A stretch of 64,000 nucleotides of DNA from Flavipsychrobacter stenotrophus (GTDB lineage: Bacteria > Bacteroidota > Bacteroidia > Chitinophagales > Chitinophagaceae): positions 744,001 through 808,000 of the forward strand of contig NZ_PPSL01000003.1 of the NCBI RefSeq assembly GCF_002954265.1. The letters run 5' to 3'. The notes under the pieces were generated by a model, which was not told the origin of the DNA, made no database searches, and saw only the letters and a program-made list of their open reading frames with translations. The position numbers and the translations under genes are program-made. Each line of letters begins with the position of its first letter. Position 1 is the stretch's first letter. Of the stretch, positions 26,580-35,271 are shown piece by piece.

Positions 26580-27260
26580 ATGAACAAGATTAAAAGCATA
26601 GTAGTAGCAGGCCTGGGGATAACCCTTGGATTGGCTTCGTGCGACTCAGGCAATCTGCGCCGTACCCCGGGTCACATCTATGCACCTGATATGACTTATT
26701 CCCGTGCCTACGATGCATATACAGCTAATCCTAACTTTAAGGATAGCCTTACCAGCCGTCCCCCGGTTGCAGGTGCTATCGCTCGTGGTCATGCAATGCC
26801 TGATCACCTGATGGAAGGAGATTCTGTTGGCTATAAATCTTTCACTACAACTGCAAAGTTCAATGCAGATGAAATGAAGGAAGGTGGAAGATTGTTCAAT
26901 ATATATTGTGGTATCTGCCATGGTACAGCTTTGGATGGTAATGGTCCATTGTACGCCAGCGGTAAGTTTGCAGCAATGCCGGCTAACCTGAAAGATGCTA
27001 AATATCTGCACATGCCTGTTGGACAGATGTACGCAGCTATTAAGTATGGTAAGAACATGATGGGTTCATATGCTAGCCAGTTAGATCCTCATCAGCGTTG
27101 GATGGTTATCGCTTACATAAAGAAAGTACAGTCTGAAAATGGTGGTGATGCATTTGCATTCGGTGAAGGAACTGCTACAGCACCAAAAGCTGACTCAGCA
27201 ACTGCAAAAGCAGAACCTAAGACAGACGGCAAGAAGATCGCCGAAAACAAAATGAAATAA
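26580..27260 (+). CDS. actE: Alternative complex III subunit ActE, monoheme cytochrome c lipoprotein
   Basis: A 226-residue protein. The lipobox LASC places the lipidated Cys at residue 21. One heme motif (CGICH) sits in a class I cytochrome c fold, with a likely axial Met in KNMMGSYA. The last 30 residues are Ala/Lys/Thr-rich and probably disordered. It is anchored at the periplasmic face and contributes a heme to the electron path of the complex. It is in order between actD and actF with short spacers. Confidence 0.94.
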   Translation: MNKIKSIVVAGLGITLGLASCDSGNLRRTPGHIYAPDMTYSRAYDAYTANPNFKDSLTSRPPVAGAIARGHAMPDHLMEGDSVGYKSFTTTAKFNADEMKEGGRLFNIYCGICHGTALDGNGPLYASGKFAAMPANLKDAKYLHMPVGQMYAAIKYGKNMMGSYASQLDPHQRWMVIAYIKKVQSENGGDAFAFGEGTATAPKADSATAKAEPKTDGKKIAENKMK

Positions 27261-27297
27261 ACAATTTTCTATAGTATTATATTAAAAGTTGCATACA

Positions 27298-28512
27298 ATG
27301 AATGATCGTTTTGAGATACCTGCCCGATTAAGGAATACCAGCTTAGCGCTGATAGGCGTAGGTGTGCTGACGCTGATAATGGGTGCCGTAATGTTGCTTT
27401 CGGGTAATGATATGGACAAGACACGCTTCTGGGCTGTATTGCTCCATGACAGTGTATTTTTCACCTTTATTACAGGCGTAAGTATTTTCGTACAGGCGGC
27501 TGTATCGCTGGCACAGGGTGCATGGCTTACGGCTTACCGCAGGGTGCCTGAAGCAATTGGCGCAAACGCATGGATATTCGGTACTATTGCCTTGATAGTT
27601 ACTCTTTGTATCATTTTCGGTTTCAAAGATTCTCATGGTGTTAATACTATCTATCCTTGGGTTACTCCTGGTACGGATAAGATATTGTTAGGCAAAAAAG
27701 CATTTTTGAATCCAACAATGTTCATCGGTTTCTCTGTAGCTACTGTTGCTTTATGGGGTTTCTTTGGTAACAAGTTCCGTTCTTATTCTATAGCTCAGGA
27801 AAGTGCTCCTAAGAATGATACTAAGATCTATTGGAAAGTATTCCGCCTGTCTGGTGTATTCCTTATAGTATATGGTTTGTCTCAGATGAGCACTATTCCA
27901 TGGTTATGGGTAATGAGTGTACAGGCACACTGGTATTCTACTTTGTTTAGCTGGTACAACTTCGCAAGTGCTTTCGTAAGCGGTATGTCGCTGATCATGC
28001 TTTGGGTTGTTTACCTAAAGAATCAAGGTAACCTACAATTAGTAACTAAGGAGCACATGCATGATCTGGGTAAGTTTATGTTTGCATTCTCTATCTTCTG
28101 GACATACCTCTGGTTCGCACAGTACATGTTGATCTGGTATGCCAATATCCCTGATGAAACAGTTTACTTCAAACTTCGTCAGCATGGTCCTTACAGTGTT
28201 ATATTCTATGCTAACTTCATCATCAACTTCTGTATGCCAATATTGATCTTGATGGCTCGTCCTAGCAAGCGTAACTACTTCACTGTTACCTTCATGGCAA
28301 TGGTTATCATCTTCGGTCACTGGTTAGATTTCTTCCAGATGATTATGCCTGGTCCATTGGGTGAGCACTGGCACATCAACTGGTATGAGATAGGTACTTT
28401 CATGGGTTTTGTAGGTATATTGATCTTCTTAGTATCACGTACACTATCTAAATCATCGTTGATACAGAACAATAGCATACTGTTGAAAGAGACAGCAGTA
28501 CACATTGCATAA
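27298..28512 (+). CDS. actF: Alternative complex III subunit ActF, NrfD-like membrane protein
   Basis: The ATG at 27298 is used instead of an in-frame TTG at 27289, giving 404 residues starting MNDRFEIPARL. About ten hydrophobic segments give a second NrfD-like fold homologous to ActC. In alternative complex III, ActC and ActF form the membrane core, and ActF may contribute to proton movement. It is immediately upstream of ctaC, 57 bp away, so complex III and the oxidase are very likely one transcription unit. Confidence 0.94.
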   Translation: MNDRFEIPARLRNTSLALIGVGVLTLIMGAVMLLSGNDMDKTRFWAVLLHDSVFFTFITGVSIFVQAAVSLAQGAWLTAYRRVPEAIGANAWIFGTIALIVTLCIIFGFKDSHGVNTIYPWVTPGTDKILLGKKAFLNPTMFIGFSVATVALWGFFGNKFRSYSIAQESAPKNDTKIYWKVFRLSGVFLIVYGLSQMSTIPWLWVMSVQAHWYSTLFSWYNFASAFVSGMSLIMLWVVYLKNQGNLQLVTKEHMHDLGKFMFAFSIFWTYLWFAQYMLIWYANIPDETVYFKLRQHGPYSVIFYANFIINFCMPILILMARPSKRNYFTVTFMAMVIIFGHWLDFFQMIMPGPLGEHWHINWYEIGTFMGFVGILIFLVSRTLSKSSLIQNNSILLKETAVHIA

Positions 28513-28569
28513 GAGCAGTAATTTTTGATCAGGAATAACAATATTAATTAGAAAATAAGCGGAACGACC

Positions 28570-29619
28570 ATGTCGGGATTTATAACGATACTATTAGTAA
28601 TTCTGGTTTTTATCATCATCTACCAGATAGGAAAGGCCAGCGAATACGCTGCAGCGATGCGTGGCCAGGAAGTTGTTAAGTATAAGACCAACCGGGTTAT
28701 CGGCTGGATGCTTGTAGCGTTTTTTATTCTTGGCCTTTACGGTATCTGGAAGTGTAATGAATATTTCAAACCGTTGATGTTGCCTGTTGCTGCATGTGAG
28801 AATGGCGTTAAGTATGATTCTATGTTCTTTACTACGCTGGTAGTAACGGGTTTGGTGTTTTTTGCTACTCAGGCGGTTTTGTTCTGGTTCGCATTCCGCT
28901 ATCAGACTACCGAAAAGAGCAAATCATTTTATTTCGCACACAGCAACAAGTTGGAGTTGATCTGGACAACGATCCCCGCTATCGCGATGGCTATACTTGT
29001 AGCTATTGGTTTGAGAAACTGGGCTGCTGTTACTTCGCCGGCTCCGGCAGAAGCTACGGTGGTAGAAATAGTTGGTAAACAATTCAACTGGTTGGTTCGC
29101 TACCCTGGTAAAGACAATGAGTTGGGTAAAAGAGATTTCCGTAAGATCAACGACGCGACCAATGTATTGGGTCTTGATTGGACAGATCCTCACAATAGCG
29201 ATGATATCATTTCACAGAAAGGTGAATTGCATTGTGTGGTTGGCAAAGCTGTAAAGCTGCTTATAGGATCACGTGATGTTATCCATGATGTGGGTTTGTC
29301 TCACTTCCGTTTGAAGATGGATGCTGTACCTGGTATCACTACTACGTTATGGTTCAAACCAACTATCACTACTGATTCAATGAAGCGTATCACAGGTAAT
29401 CCAAACTTTGTTTACGAAATATCTTGCGATCAGATGTGCGGTAAAGGTCACTATTCAATGCGCGGTACTATCATAGTAGAAACGCAGGCTGAATACGACA
29501 AGTGGATGTCTGAGCAGCAGACTTATTATGCTGAAAGTAATCCTGCTCCTGCGGCACCAGCGGCTCCTGCAGGTGCAACCAAAGCAGATAGTAACATGAA
29601 AGCAGTATCGATGAAATAA
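28570..29619 (+). CDS. ctaC: Cytochrome c oxidase subunit II
   Basis: A 349-residue protein with three N-terminal hydrophobic segments, then a cupredoxin domain. The CuA site is CDQMCGKGHYSM, with both Cys, the His and the Met ligands present and Gln where many subunits II have Glu (its backbone carbonyl is the ligand, so function need not suffer). The other His is probably in SRDVIHDVGLSHF. A Pro/Ala-rich tail (about 325-340) is unusual but common in this phylum. It receives electrons from the complex III cytochromes and passes them to subunit I. Confidence 0.95.
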   Translation: MSGFITILLVILVFIIIYQIGKASEYAAAMRGQEVVKYKTNRVIGWMLVAFFILGLYGIWKCNEYFKPLMLPVAACENGVKYDSMFFTTLVVTGLVFFATQAVLFWFAFRYQTTEKSKSFYFAHSNKLELIWTTIPAIAMAILVAIGLRNWAAVTSPAPAEATVVEIVGKQFNWLVRYPGKDNELGKRDFRKINDATNVLGLDWTDPHNSDDIISQKGELHCVVGKAVKLLIGSRDVIHDVGLSHFRLKMDAVPGITTTLWFKPTITTDSMKRITGNPNFVYEISCDQMCGKGHYSMRGTIIVETQAEYDKWMSEQQTYYAESNPAPAAPAAPAGATKADSNMKAVSMK

Positions 29620-29670
29620 TCGGCTATTGAATAATAGCTAATAGCCAAATTTTAAAAAAATAGTGCAAAG

Positions 29671-31488
29671 ATGAATAACGCCGGAATTATAATTGAAGGA
29701 CCAAATGTAGCGCACAGTGCAGGTGCAGAGCATCACGGTCATGAACATCACGAACAACATTTTATCTGGAAGTATATTTTCAGTCAGGATCACAAAATGA
29801 TCTCTAAGCAATTCCTGGTTACCGGTATGATCTGGGCCGTTATAGGAGCGCTTATGTCAGTATTCTTCCGTCTGCAATTAGGTTTCCCTGATTCTACCTT
29901 TCCTATCATGGAAAAATTCCTTGGTGACTGGGCTAAAGGTGGTAAACTGACTCCTGAATTCTATTATGCATTGGTTACCATGCACGGTACCATCCTTGTA
30001 TTCTTCGTACTAACGGCCGGTCTTAGTGGTACGTTTGCCAACTTGCTTATCCCTATTCAGATAGGTGCGCGTGATATGGCATCTCCTTTCATGAACATGC
30101 TTTCTTACTGGTTCTTCTTTGCGTCCAGTATCATAATGCTTGTTTCTTTGTTCGTAGAGACGGGCCCTGCATCTGGTGGTTGGACTACTTATCCTCCTTT
30201 GAGTGCGCTTAAGGAAGCTTCTCTAGGTTCAGGTTTAGGTATGGATCTATGGTTGTTGAGTATGGCTTTGTTTGTTGTTTCCTCTTTGTTAGGTGGTCTT
30301 AACTACATCTCTACCATCCTAAACATGCGTACTAAGGGTATGACTATGACCCGTATGCCGTTGACTATCTGGGCATTGTTCTTTACAGCTGTATTGGGTG
30401 TATTGTCTTTCCCTGTATTGTTCTCAGGTGTTGTGTTGCTGATCTTCGATCGTAACTTCGGTACCAGCTTCTACCTATCTGAGATATTCATTGGTGGTAA
30501 GGCATTGCCGCACATCGGTGGTTCTGCTATCCTTTATCAGCACTTGTTCTGGTTCCTGGGTCACCCTGAGGTTTACATCATCATGTTGCCGGGTATGGGT
30601 ATGGCTTCTGAAGTATTGTCTACACACAGCCGCAAGCCTATCTTTGGTTATTTCGCAATGATCATCTCTCTTATTGGTATTACATTGCTTGCATTCCTTG
30701 TTTGGGCGCACCATATGTTCGTTACCGGTATGAGTCCGTTCCTGGGTTCAATATTCGTATTGCTTACTTTGTTGATCGCGGTTCCGTCAGCGGTAAAGGT
30801 GTTCAACTGGTTAACTACAATGTGGAGAGGTAATATTCGTTTCAATCCTCCTATGTTGTTCGCTATTGGTTTCGTATCATTGTTCATATCAGGTGGTCTT
30901 ACAGGTTTGTTCCTTGGTAACTCTGCTATCGATATTCACTTGCACGATACTTACTTCGTTGTCGCTCACTTCCATATAGTAATGGGTGTATCTGCGTTCT
31001 TCGGTATGTTTGCGGGTATCTACCACTGGTTCCCTAAGATGTTTGGTCGTTTCATGAACAACACATTGGGTTATATCCACTTCTTCATTACGTTGGTTGG
31101 TGCTTACCTCATATTCTGGCCAATGCACTACGAAGGTATCGCTGGTATGCCACGTCGTTACTATGATTTCTCTGCTTGGGAAACTTTCAAACACTTCCAG
31201 GATATCAATGCATTCATCAGTATCATTGCAACCATTGTGTTCTTTGCTCAGTTGTTGTTTGTTGTTAACTTCTTCGCTTCTATGTTCAGAGGCAGAAAGG
31301 TAACCACAATGAACCCATGGGGTTCTACAACATTGGAGTGGACTACACCTATCAATCCTGGTCATGGTAACTGGGAAGGTGATATACCTGATGTATATCG
31401 TTGGCCATATGACTACAAGGATGACGGTAACGGTGGTGATTTCATCAGCCAGACCACACCACTTCGTCCGGGTGAAGAATCTCATTAA
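29671..31488 (+). CDS. ctaD: Cytochrome c oxidase subunit I (heme-copper, A-type)
   Basis: A 605-residue protein with about twelve membrane helices. The FLGHPEVYI motif in helix VI gives the CuB His, the proton-channel Glu and the cross-linking Tyr of A-type oxidases. WAHHMFVTGM supplies two further CuB His, and HDTYFVVAHFHIVMG holds the heme-ligating His residues. Subunit I reduces oxygen and pumps protons. Subunits III and IV are not in this window, so they must be elsewhere. A strong terminator follows, closing the eight-gene unit that starts at actA. Confidence 0.97.
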   Translation: MNNAGIIIEGPNVAHSAGAEHHGHEHHEQHFIWKYIFSQDHKMISKQFLVTGMIWAVIGALMSVFFRLQLGFPDSTFPIMEKFLGDWAKGGKLTPEFYYALVTMHGTILVFFVLTAGLSGTFANLLIPIQIGARDMASPFMNMLSYWFFFASSIIMLVSLFVETGPASGGWTTYPPLSALKEASLGSGLGMDLWLLSMALFVVSSLLGGLNYISTILNMRTKGMTMTRMPLTIWALFFTAVLGVLSFPVLFSGVVLLIFDRNFGTSFYLSEIFIGGKALPHIGGSAILYQHLFWFLGHPEVYIIMLPGMGMASEVLSTHSRKPIFGYFAMIISLIGITLLAFLVWAHHMFVTGMSPFLGSIFVLLTLLIAVPSAVKVFNWLTTMWRGNIRFNPPMLFAIGFVSLFISGGLTGLFLGNSAIDIHLHDTYFVVAHFHIVMGVSAFFGMFAGIYHWFPKMFGRFMNNTLGYIHFFITLVGAYLIFWPMHYEGIAGMPRRYYDFSAWETFKHFQDINAFISIIATIVFFAQLLFVVNFFASMFRGRKVTTMNPWGSTTLEWTTPINPGHGNWEGDIPDVYRWPYDYKDDGNGGDFISQTTPLRPGEESH

Positions 31489-31519
31489 TTAGCATCGGTT
31501 ACACATACACTTATATAGG

Positions 31520-31549
31520 CCGTCCCGCAATTTGCGGGACGGTTTTTTT
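31520..31549 (+). terminator. Terminator of the act-cta operon
   Basis: A 10-bp GC-rich stem (CCGTCCCGCA / TGCGGGACGG) is followed by seven T, 31 bases past the ctaD stop. Confidence 0.92.
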
Positions 31550-31633
31550 CTGCCCGATAGTATAATTCAATTACTTTTTCTAAATTAGAGCTGTTGTTTC
31601 ATTAACATCTTAATATTAACTAAAACATTTAAA

Positions 31634-32146
31634 ATGATCATTGTAAGACGTTTTGCCTTTGCTGCAACATTATTTATGGCGTCTGCCTCAATAGTTCAGG
31701 CGCAGAATTTCAGGATTCCGGAGCATTATACTTTGAGTACTCCCGATGATTATCATAAGTACGACAAAGACATTATTAAATGCGTTAATTGGCTCGAAAG
31801 GACACCTCCCGGCGACGATGACGACCACGTTAAGAGAGTAGGGCGTTTTATGTCTGAATGGGTCACAGGTTGTCCCTATGTAAGATTTACATCTAATGCC
31901 CGTATTGATGCATTTCTGGGCGATAGCCCGGAATACAGAATATACTACATGGCTGGTTGGGCAAAGTATGCTCTGGAGTCTAAAATGGATAAACCTGACC
32001 GAAGATTATGTACCTATGCTGCTATTAAAACAGTTATCAAGGTTTATCAAAGCACATCTCACGCTAAGAAAGATAGTAATATTGAAGAATTGGTGAAGAT
32101 GGATTCACAAAGCAAGCTGCACGGTTGGGTTAACGAACGTAGCTAA
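31634..32146 (+). CDS. Secreted hypothetical protein
   Basis: A 170-residue protein with a signal peptide ending near SIVQAQ. The mature part is rich in charged and aromatic residues (STPDDYHKYDKDIIKCVNWL, then FMSEWVTGCPYVRF) and appears mostly helical. Three Cys are present after the signal. I do not recognise the family. It has no obvious operon partner: the act-cta terminator lies upstream and a shared terminator lies downstream. A periplasmic or outer-surface location is likely. Confidence 0.7.
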   Translation: MIIVRRFAFAATLFMASASIVQAQNFRIPEHYTLSTPDDYHKYDKDIIKCVNWLERTPPGDDDDHVKRVGRFMSEWVTGCPYVRFTSNARIDAFLGDSPEYRIYYMAGWAKYALESKMDKPDRRLCTYAAIKTVIKVYQSTSHAKKDSNIEELVKMDSQSKLHGWVNERS

Positions 32147-32170
32147 AGTAGTTTGTTATTAATCTAAAAG

Positions 32171-32210
32171 AAGAAAGCCATTTATTGAATGATCAATAAA
32201 TGGCTTTCTT
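32171..32210. terminator. Bidirectional terminator between the 31634 gene and rny
   Basis: An 18-bp perfect stem (AAGAAAGCCATTTATTGA and its complement) around ATGA lies between two convergent genes. A-rich and T-rich ends serve both directions. Confidence 0.85.
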
Positions 32211-32232
32211 TATGAAATGTATACTTGTAATG

Positions 32233-33828
32233 TTATCTGGCAATGTTTACAGCGCGTAATTCGCGAATTACTGTCACTTTGATCTGACCTGGATACTGCA
32301 TCTCTTTCTGTATTTTATCGGCTATTTCGAAAGATAAACGGTCGCTGTCAGCATCGCTCACTTTGTCAGCTTCAACTATCACGCGTAGTTCACGTCCTGC
32401 CTGTATAGCATATGCTTTTTCAACGCCGTTGTAAGCCAGTGCAAGGTTTTCAAGATCCTTTATGCGCTGTATGTAGCTCTGCATCATTTCCCTTCTTGCA
32501 CCAGGTCGTGCACCGCTTATCGCATCGCAAGCCTGTATGATAGGAGAGATAATGTAGGTCATTTCCATTTCATCGTGGTGCGCACCAATGGCGTTCACAA
32601 TTGAAGCGTGTTCACCTGCTTTCTCTGCAAGTTTCGCACCCAGCAATGCGTGGCTCAATTCTGTTTCTTCATCTGGTACTTTACCTATATCGTGCAGCAA
32701 ACCTGCGCGCTTAGCTAGTTTCACCACTTTCTGTCCTAGTCCCAGTTCAGCAGCCATGATACCGCATAGGTTAGCTGTTTCCTTTGAGTGCATCAGCAGG
32801 TTCTGGCCATAAGATGAACGGAAACGCATTTTACCTACTATTCTTACCAGATCTTTATGAAGACCGTGTATACCTAGTTCAATAATGGTACGCTCACCTA
32901 TTTCCATCAACTGTTCTTCCAGCTGTTTCTTTGTCTTTTCTACTACTTCCTCAATACGTGCCGGGTGTATACGGCCATCCTGTACCAGGCGCTGTAATGA
33001 CAAACGGGCAACTTCACGACGGAATGGATCGAAGCAGCTCAATACTATTGCTTCGGGGGTGTCATCAATGATCAGGTCAACACCGGTTGCAGCTTCCAGC
33101 GCACGTATGTTACGACCTTCACGGCCAATGATCTGTCCCTTTATTTCGTCACTTTCCAGGTTGAATACGGTAATAGCATTTTCAATGGTCTGCTCTGCAG
33201 CTGTACGCTGAATACTCTGGATGATGATCTTCTTTGCTTCCTTTGTAGCATTAAGTTTGGCATCTTCCATTATATCCTTAACATGCGCCATAGCACGTGT
33301 TTTGGCTTCTTCCTTTACCAACTCTATGATCTCAGATTTGGCCTCCTCTGCAGTAAGGTTGGCAACTTTTTCCAGCCTTTTAATATGCTCTTCCTGGTGT
33401 TTTTCCAGTTCAGCACGCTTAATATTAACTACTTCTGTTTGCTTTTGTAATGTCTCTTTCTGTTGTTCATTTTCCTGTATCTGGCGCTGAACTGCTGATG
33501 TTTTGTCGTTAAGGCCCTGTTGCTGTTGTTTAAATTTATTTTCGGCTTCTACCAGTTTTTGATTCCGTTGTACAACTTCCTTTTCGTATGCCGACTTTTC
33601 TTTCTCCAGACTTGATTTTAACTGTGATGATTGCTCTTTAGCTTCAAGTAACTTGTTCTCTTTTAATGTTTCTGCCAGTATTTTTGCGTCATCAACTATT
33701 TTCTTTGCTAGTGTTTCAGCATCTTCTACTTGTTTTTGAGTGTTTTTTGCGAATACTAACTTACCAAGAAATATACCTATACCTAACGCCACGAGTGCCG
33801 CGACGACTATACCTATCATAGAATCCAT
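32233..33828 (-). CDS. rny: Ribonuclease Y
   Basis: A 531-residue protein of normal RNase Y length. It has an N-terminal membrane anchor (residues 4-24), a long charged coiled coil (about 30-220), a KH RNA-binding domain with [19 protein letters not shown] (about 230-255), and an HD phosphohydrolase domain with [15 protein letters not shown] and [11 protein letters not shown]. The C-terminal part has the [15 protein letters not shown] segment typical of the family. It is a membrane-bound endoribonuclease that starts mRNA decay. The ATG at 33828 is unambiguous. Confidence 0.97.
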   Translation of the reverse strand: MDSMIGIVVAALVALGIGIFLGKLVFAKNTQKQVEDAETLAKKIVDDAKILAETLKENKLLEAKEQSSQLKSSLEKEKSAYEKEVVQRNQKLVEAENKFKQQQQGLNDKTSAVQRQIQENEQQKETLQKQTEVVNIKRAELEKHQEEHIKRLEKVANLTAEEAKSEIIELVKEEAKTRAMAHVKDIMEDAKLNATKEAKKIIIQSIQRTAAEQTIENAITVFNLESDEIKGQIIGREGRNIRALEAATGVDLIIDDTPEAIVLSCFDPFRREVARLSLQRLVQDGRIHPARIEEVVEKTKKQLEEQLMEIGERTIIELGIHGLHKDLVRIVGKMRFRSSYGQNLLMHSKETANLCGIMAAELGLGQKVVKLAKRAGLLHDIGKVPDEETELSHALLGAKLAEKAGEHASIVNAIGAHHDEMEMTYIISPIIQACDAISGARPGARREMMQSYIQRIKDLENLALAYNGVEKAYAIQAGRELRVIVEADKVSDADSDRLSFEIADKIQKEMQYPGQIKVTVIRELRAVNIAR

Positions 33829-34121
33829 AATTTTGTGTTGGTTTTATGTAAATGATCAGTTTGCCACTCTCATTTTTTATCAGTGGCCGTAACTGTGTTT
33901 GTTTAGCGTGCTAAGTTAACAAAACATTTTGGTTATGAAATGGGAGGGATATAGTTATAATTTCGCAATGTTAAAAACTTCACAGGTAGTTAAATTGCTT
34001 AATTTATAACTTTACACTCCACAGAATAAGTATTGGTAATGAGCGCTTGATGTGACTAGGATATGTCCGGTCTGCTGAGCACACGTTTTTGGTTTAACTT
34101 TCAACTTTTGACTTTTTAAAA
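33829..34121. other. Divergent intergenic region, rny / NlpC gene
   Basis: A 293-bp AT-rich spacer that must hold both promoters. I see no clear promoter box, hairpin or gene. A pyrimidine-rich CAACTTTTGACTTTTT stretch stands just before the ATG at 34122. Confidence 0.4.
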
Positions 34122-34958
34122 ATGGTTCCTGTTTTCAGTTTTTGTAATGTTTCTGTAATGCCGGTACGCAGTGAGCCAAATCATAGGGCAGAGCAGACCT
34201 CTCAACTATTATATGGAGAGAAGGCAGAGATACTGGAAATTAACAACAGGGAATGGGCACGGATAAGGTGTGCCTGGGATGGTTATGAAGGATGGTGTAA
34301 ACATTCGCAGTTAAAGGCGGTAACAAGAAGGGAATATAAAAAAACTACTAAGTACTTTGCCACCAATCACTTGAGTAAGATCCTTTTTGAAAGTGATGAA
34401 ATGCCACTACCCGTGGGAAGTGAACTGGTTGATTTGAAAGGAGGAATAATGAAGGTAGGCGCAACGGAAGGCCAGTTCAAAGGCAAAAAAGGTAATTTTT
34501 CTGATCTGATACTTACAGCTGAACAAATTAAAGAGAATGCATTGTTATATATGCATGCTCCCTACCTATGGGGCGGGCGCAGCATTACAGGTATTGACTG
34601 TTCAGGTTTATCGCAAATGGCGTTCAAGCTATGTAATTATGCACTACCAAGAGATGCCAGCCAGCAGGCACATAAAGGTGTGCTAATTGAATTCCTTCAG
34701 AATGCACAGTGCGGAGATCTCGCTTTCTTTGACGATAAAGAAGGTAAGATCATTCACGTGGGAATATTATTGGATAACCAAAACATTATTCACGCTACCG
34801 ATTCTTCTGGTAGGGTTGTCATTGACCGAATAGATCTCGGTGGGATAGTAAGTGTATCGCTTAGAAAGCGCACACATAATCTCCGCTTTGTAAAGCGCAT
34901 TATTGGTAATGAAACAACCAATGAAGTGCCTGAAGGTCTCTTTCAGGATCTCATCTAG
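34122..34958 (+). CDS. SH3b and NlpC/P60 peptidase
   Basis: A 278-residue protein without a signal peptide. The N-terminal third is a bacterial SH3 domain (VMPVRSEP, then WARIRCAWDGYEGWCKHSQL). The C-terminal half is an NlpC/P60 cysteine peptidase with the catalytic Cys in GIDCSGLSQMAF and His in IIHVGILL, and the third residue probably His in IIHATDSSG. Such enzymes cleave peptide crossbridges of peptidoglycan, often gamma-D-Glu-diaminopimelate bonds. The lack of an export signal suggests recycling of muropeptides in the cytoplasm, as in related Bacteroidota enzymes; this is inference. It is divergent from rny. Confidence 0.92.
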   Translation: MVPVFSFCNVSVMPVRSEPNHRAEQTSQLLYGEKAEILEINNREWARIRCAWDGYEGWCKHSQLKAVTRREYKKTTKYFATNHLSKILFESDEMPLPVGSELVDLKGGIMKVGATEGQFKGKKGNFSDLILTAEQIKENALLYMHAPYLWGGRSITGIDCSGLSQMAFKLCNYALPRDASQQAHKGVLIEFLQNAQCGDLAFFDDKEGKIIHVGILLDNQNIIHATDSSGRVVIDRIDLGGIVSVSLRKRTHNLRFVKRIIGNETTNEVPEGLFQDLI

Positions 34959-35271
34959 ACGCCACTAGTCTACTCGTTTTATAGAATACATTTTCTTGCT
35001 TCTTGTAGAATTTATTCACGTTAAGGGAGTGCAATTCTACCTCAATTTTACCCTCCATATTGCCTTTCAAATGATGTAAATACGTCTTTTACAGATAAAT
35101 ATTTATTAGTAAACTAATTTAATTTAATATTTAAATGATTGAAATTAAAATAAATACAAATAATGTTTGTGTTACTTTAATTAAAAGTAATTTTATGAAA
35201 ATTGAACAATTATGATTTGCAAAATTATTTTTCTAGCTTGTAGAAAAATAAATCGTTAAATCAATCAAGTT
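34959..35271. other. AT-rich intergenic region upstream of the FN3-repeat protein
   Basis: There is no gene. An 8-bp inverted repeat (GTAGAATT at 35005-35012, AATTCTAC at 35033-35040) may end the NlpC transcript, though it lacks a T run. A second small hairpin (TTTTCTA-GCTTG-TAGAAAA, 35229-35247) lies 25 bases before the next ATG, in the leader region. Confidence 0.4.

Noticed and set aside
29401-29470. Broken CuA site in ctaC because of Gln in place of Glu
   Set aside because: That position contributes only a backbone carbonyl, and both Cys, His and Met are intact, so the site should be functional.
30889-31485. 198-codon reverse-strand frame opposite ctaD
   Set aside because: It is antisense to a strongly conserved oxidase subunit; the product has no recognisable domain and follows from codon bias.
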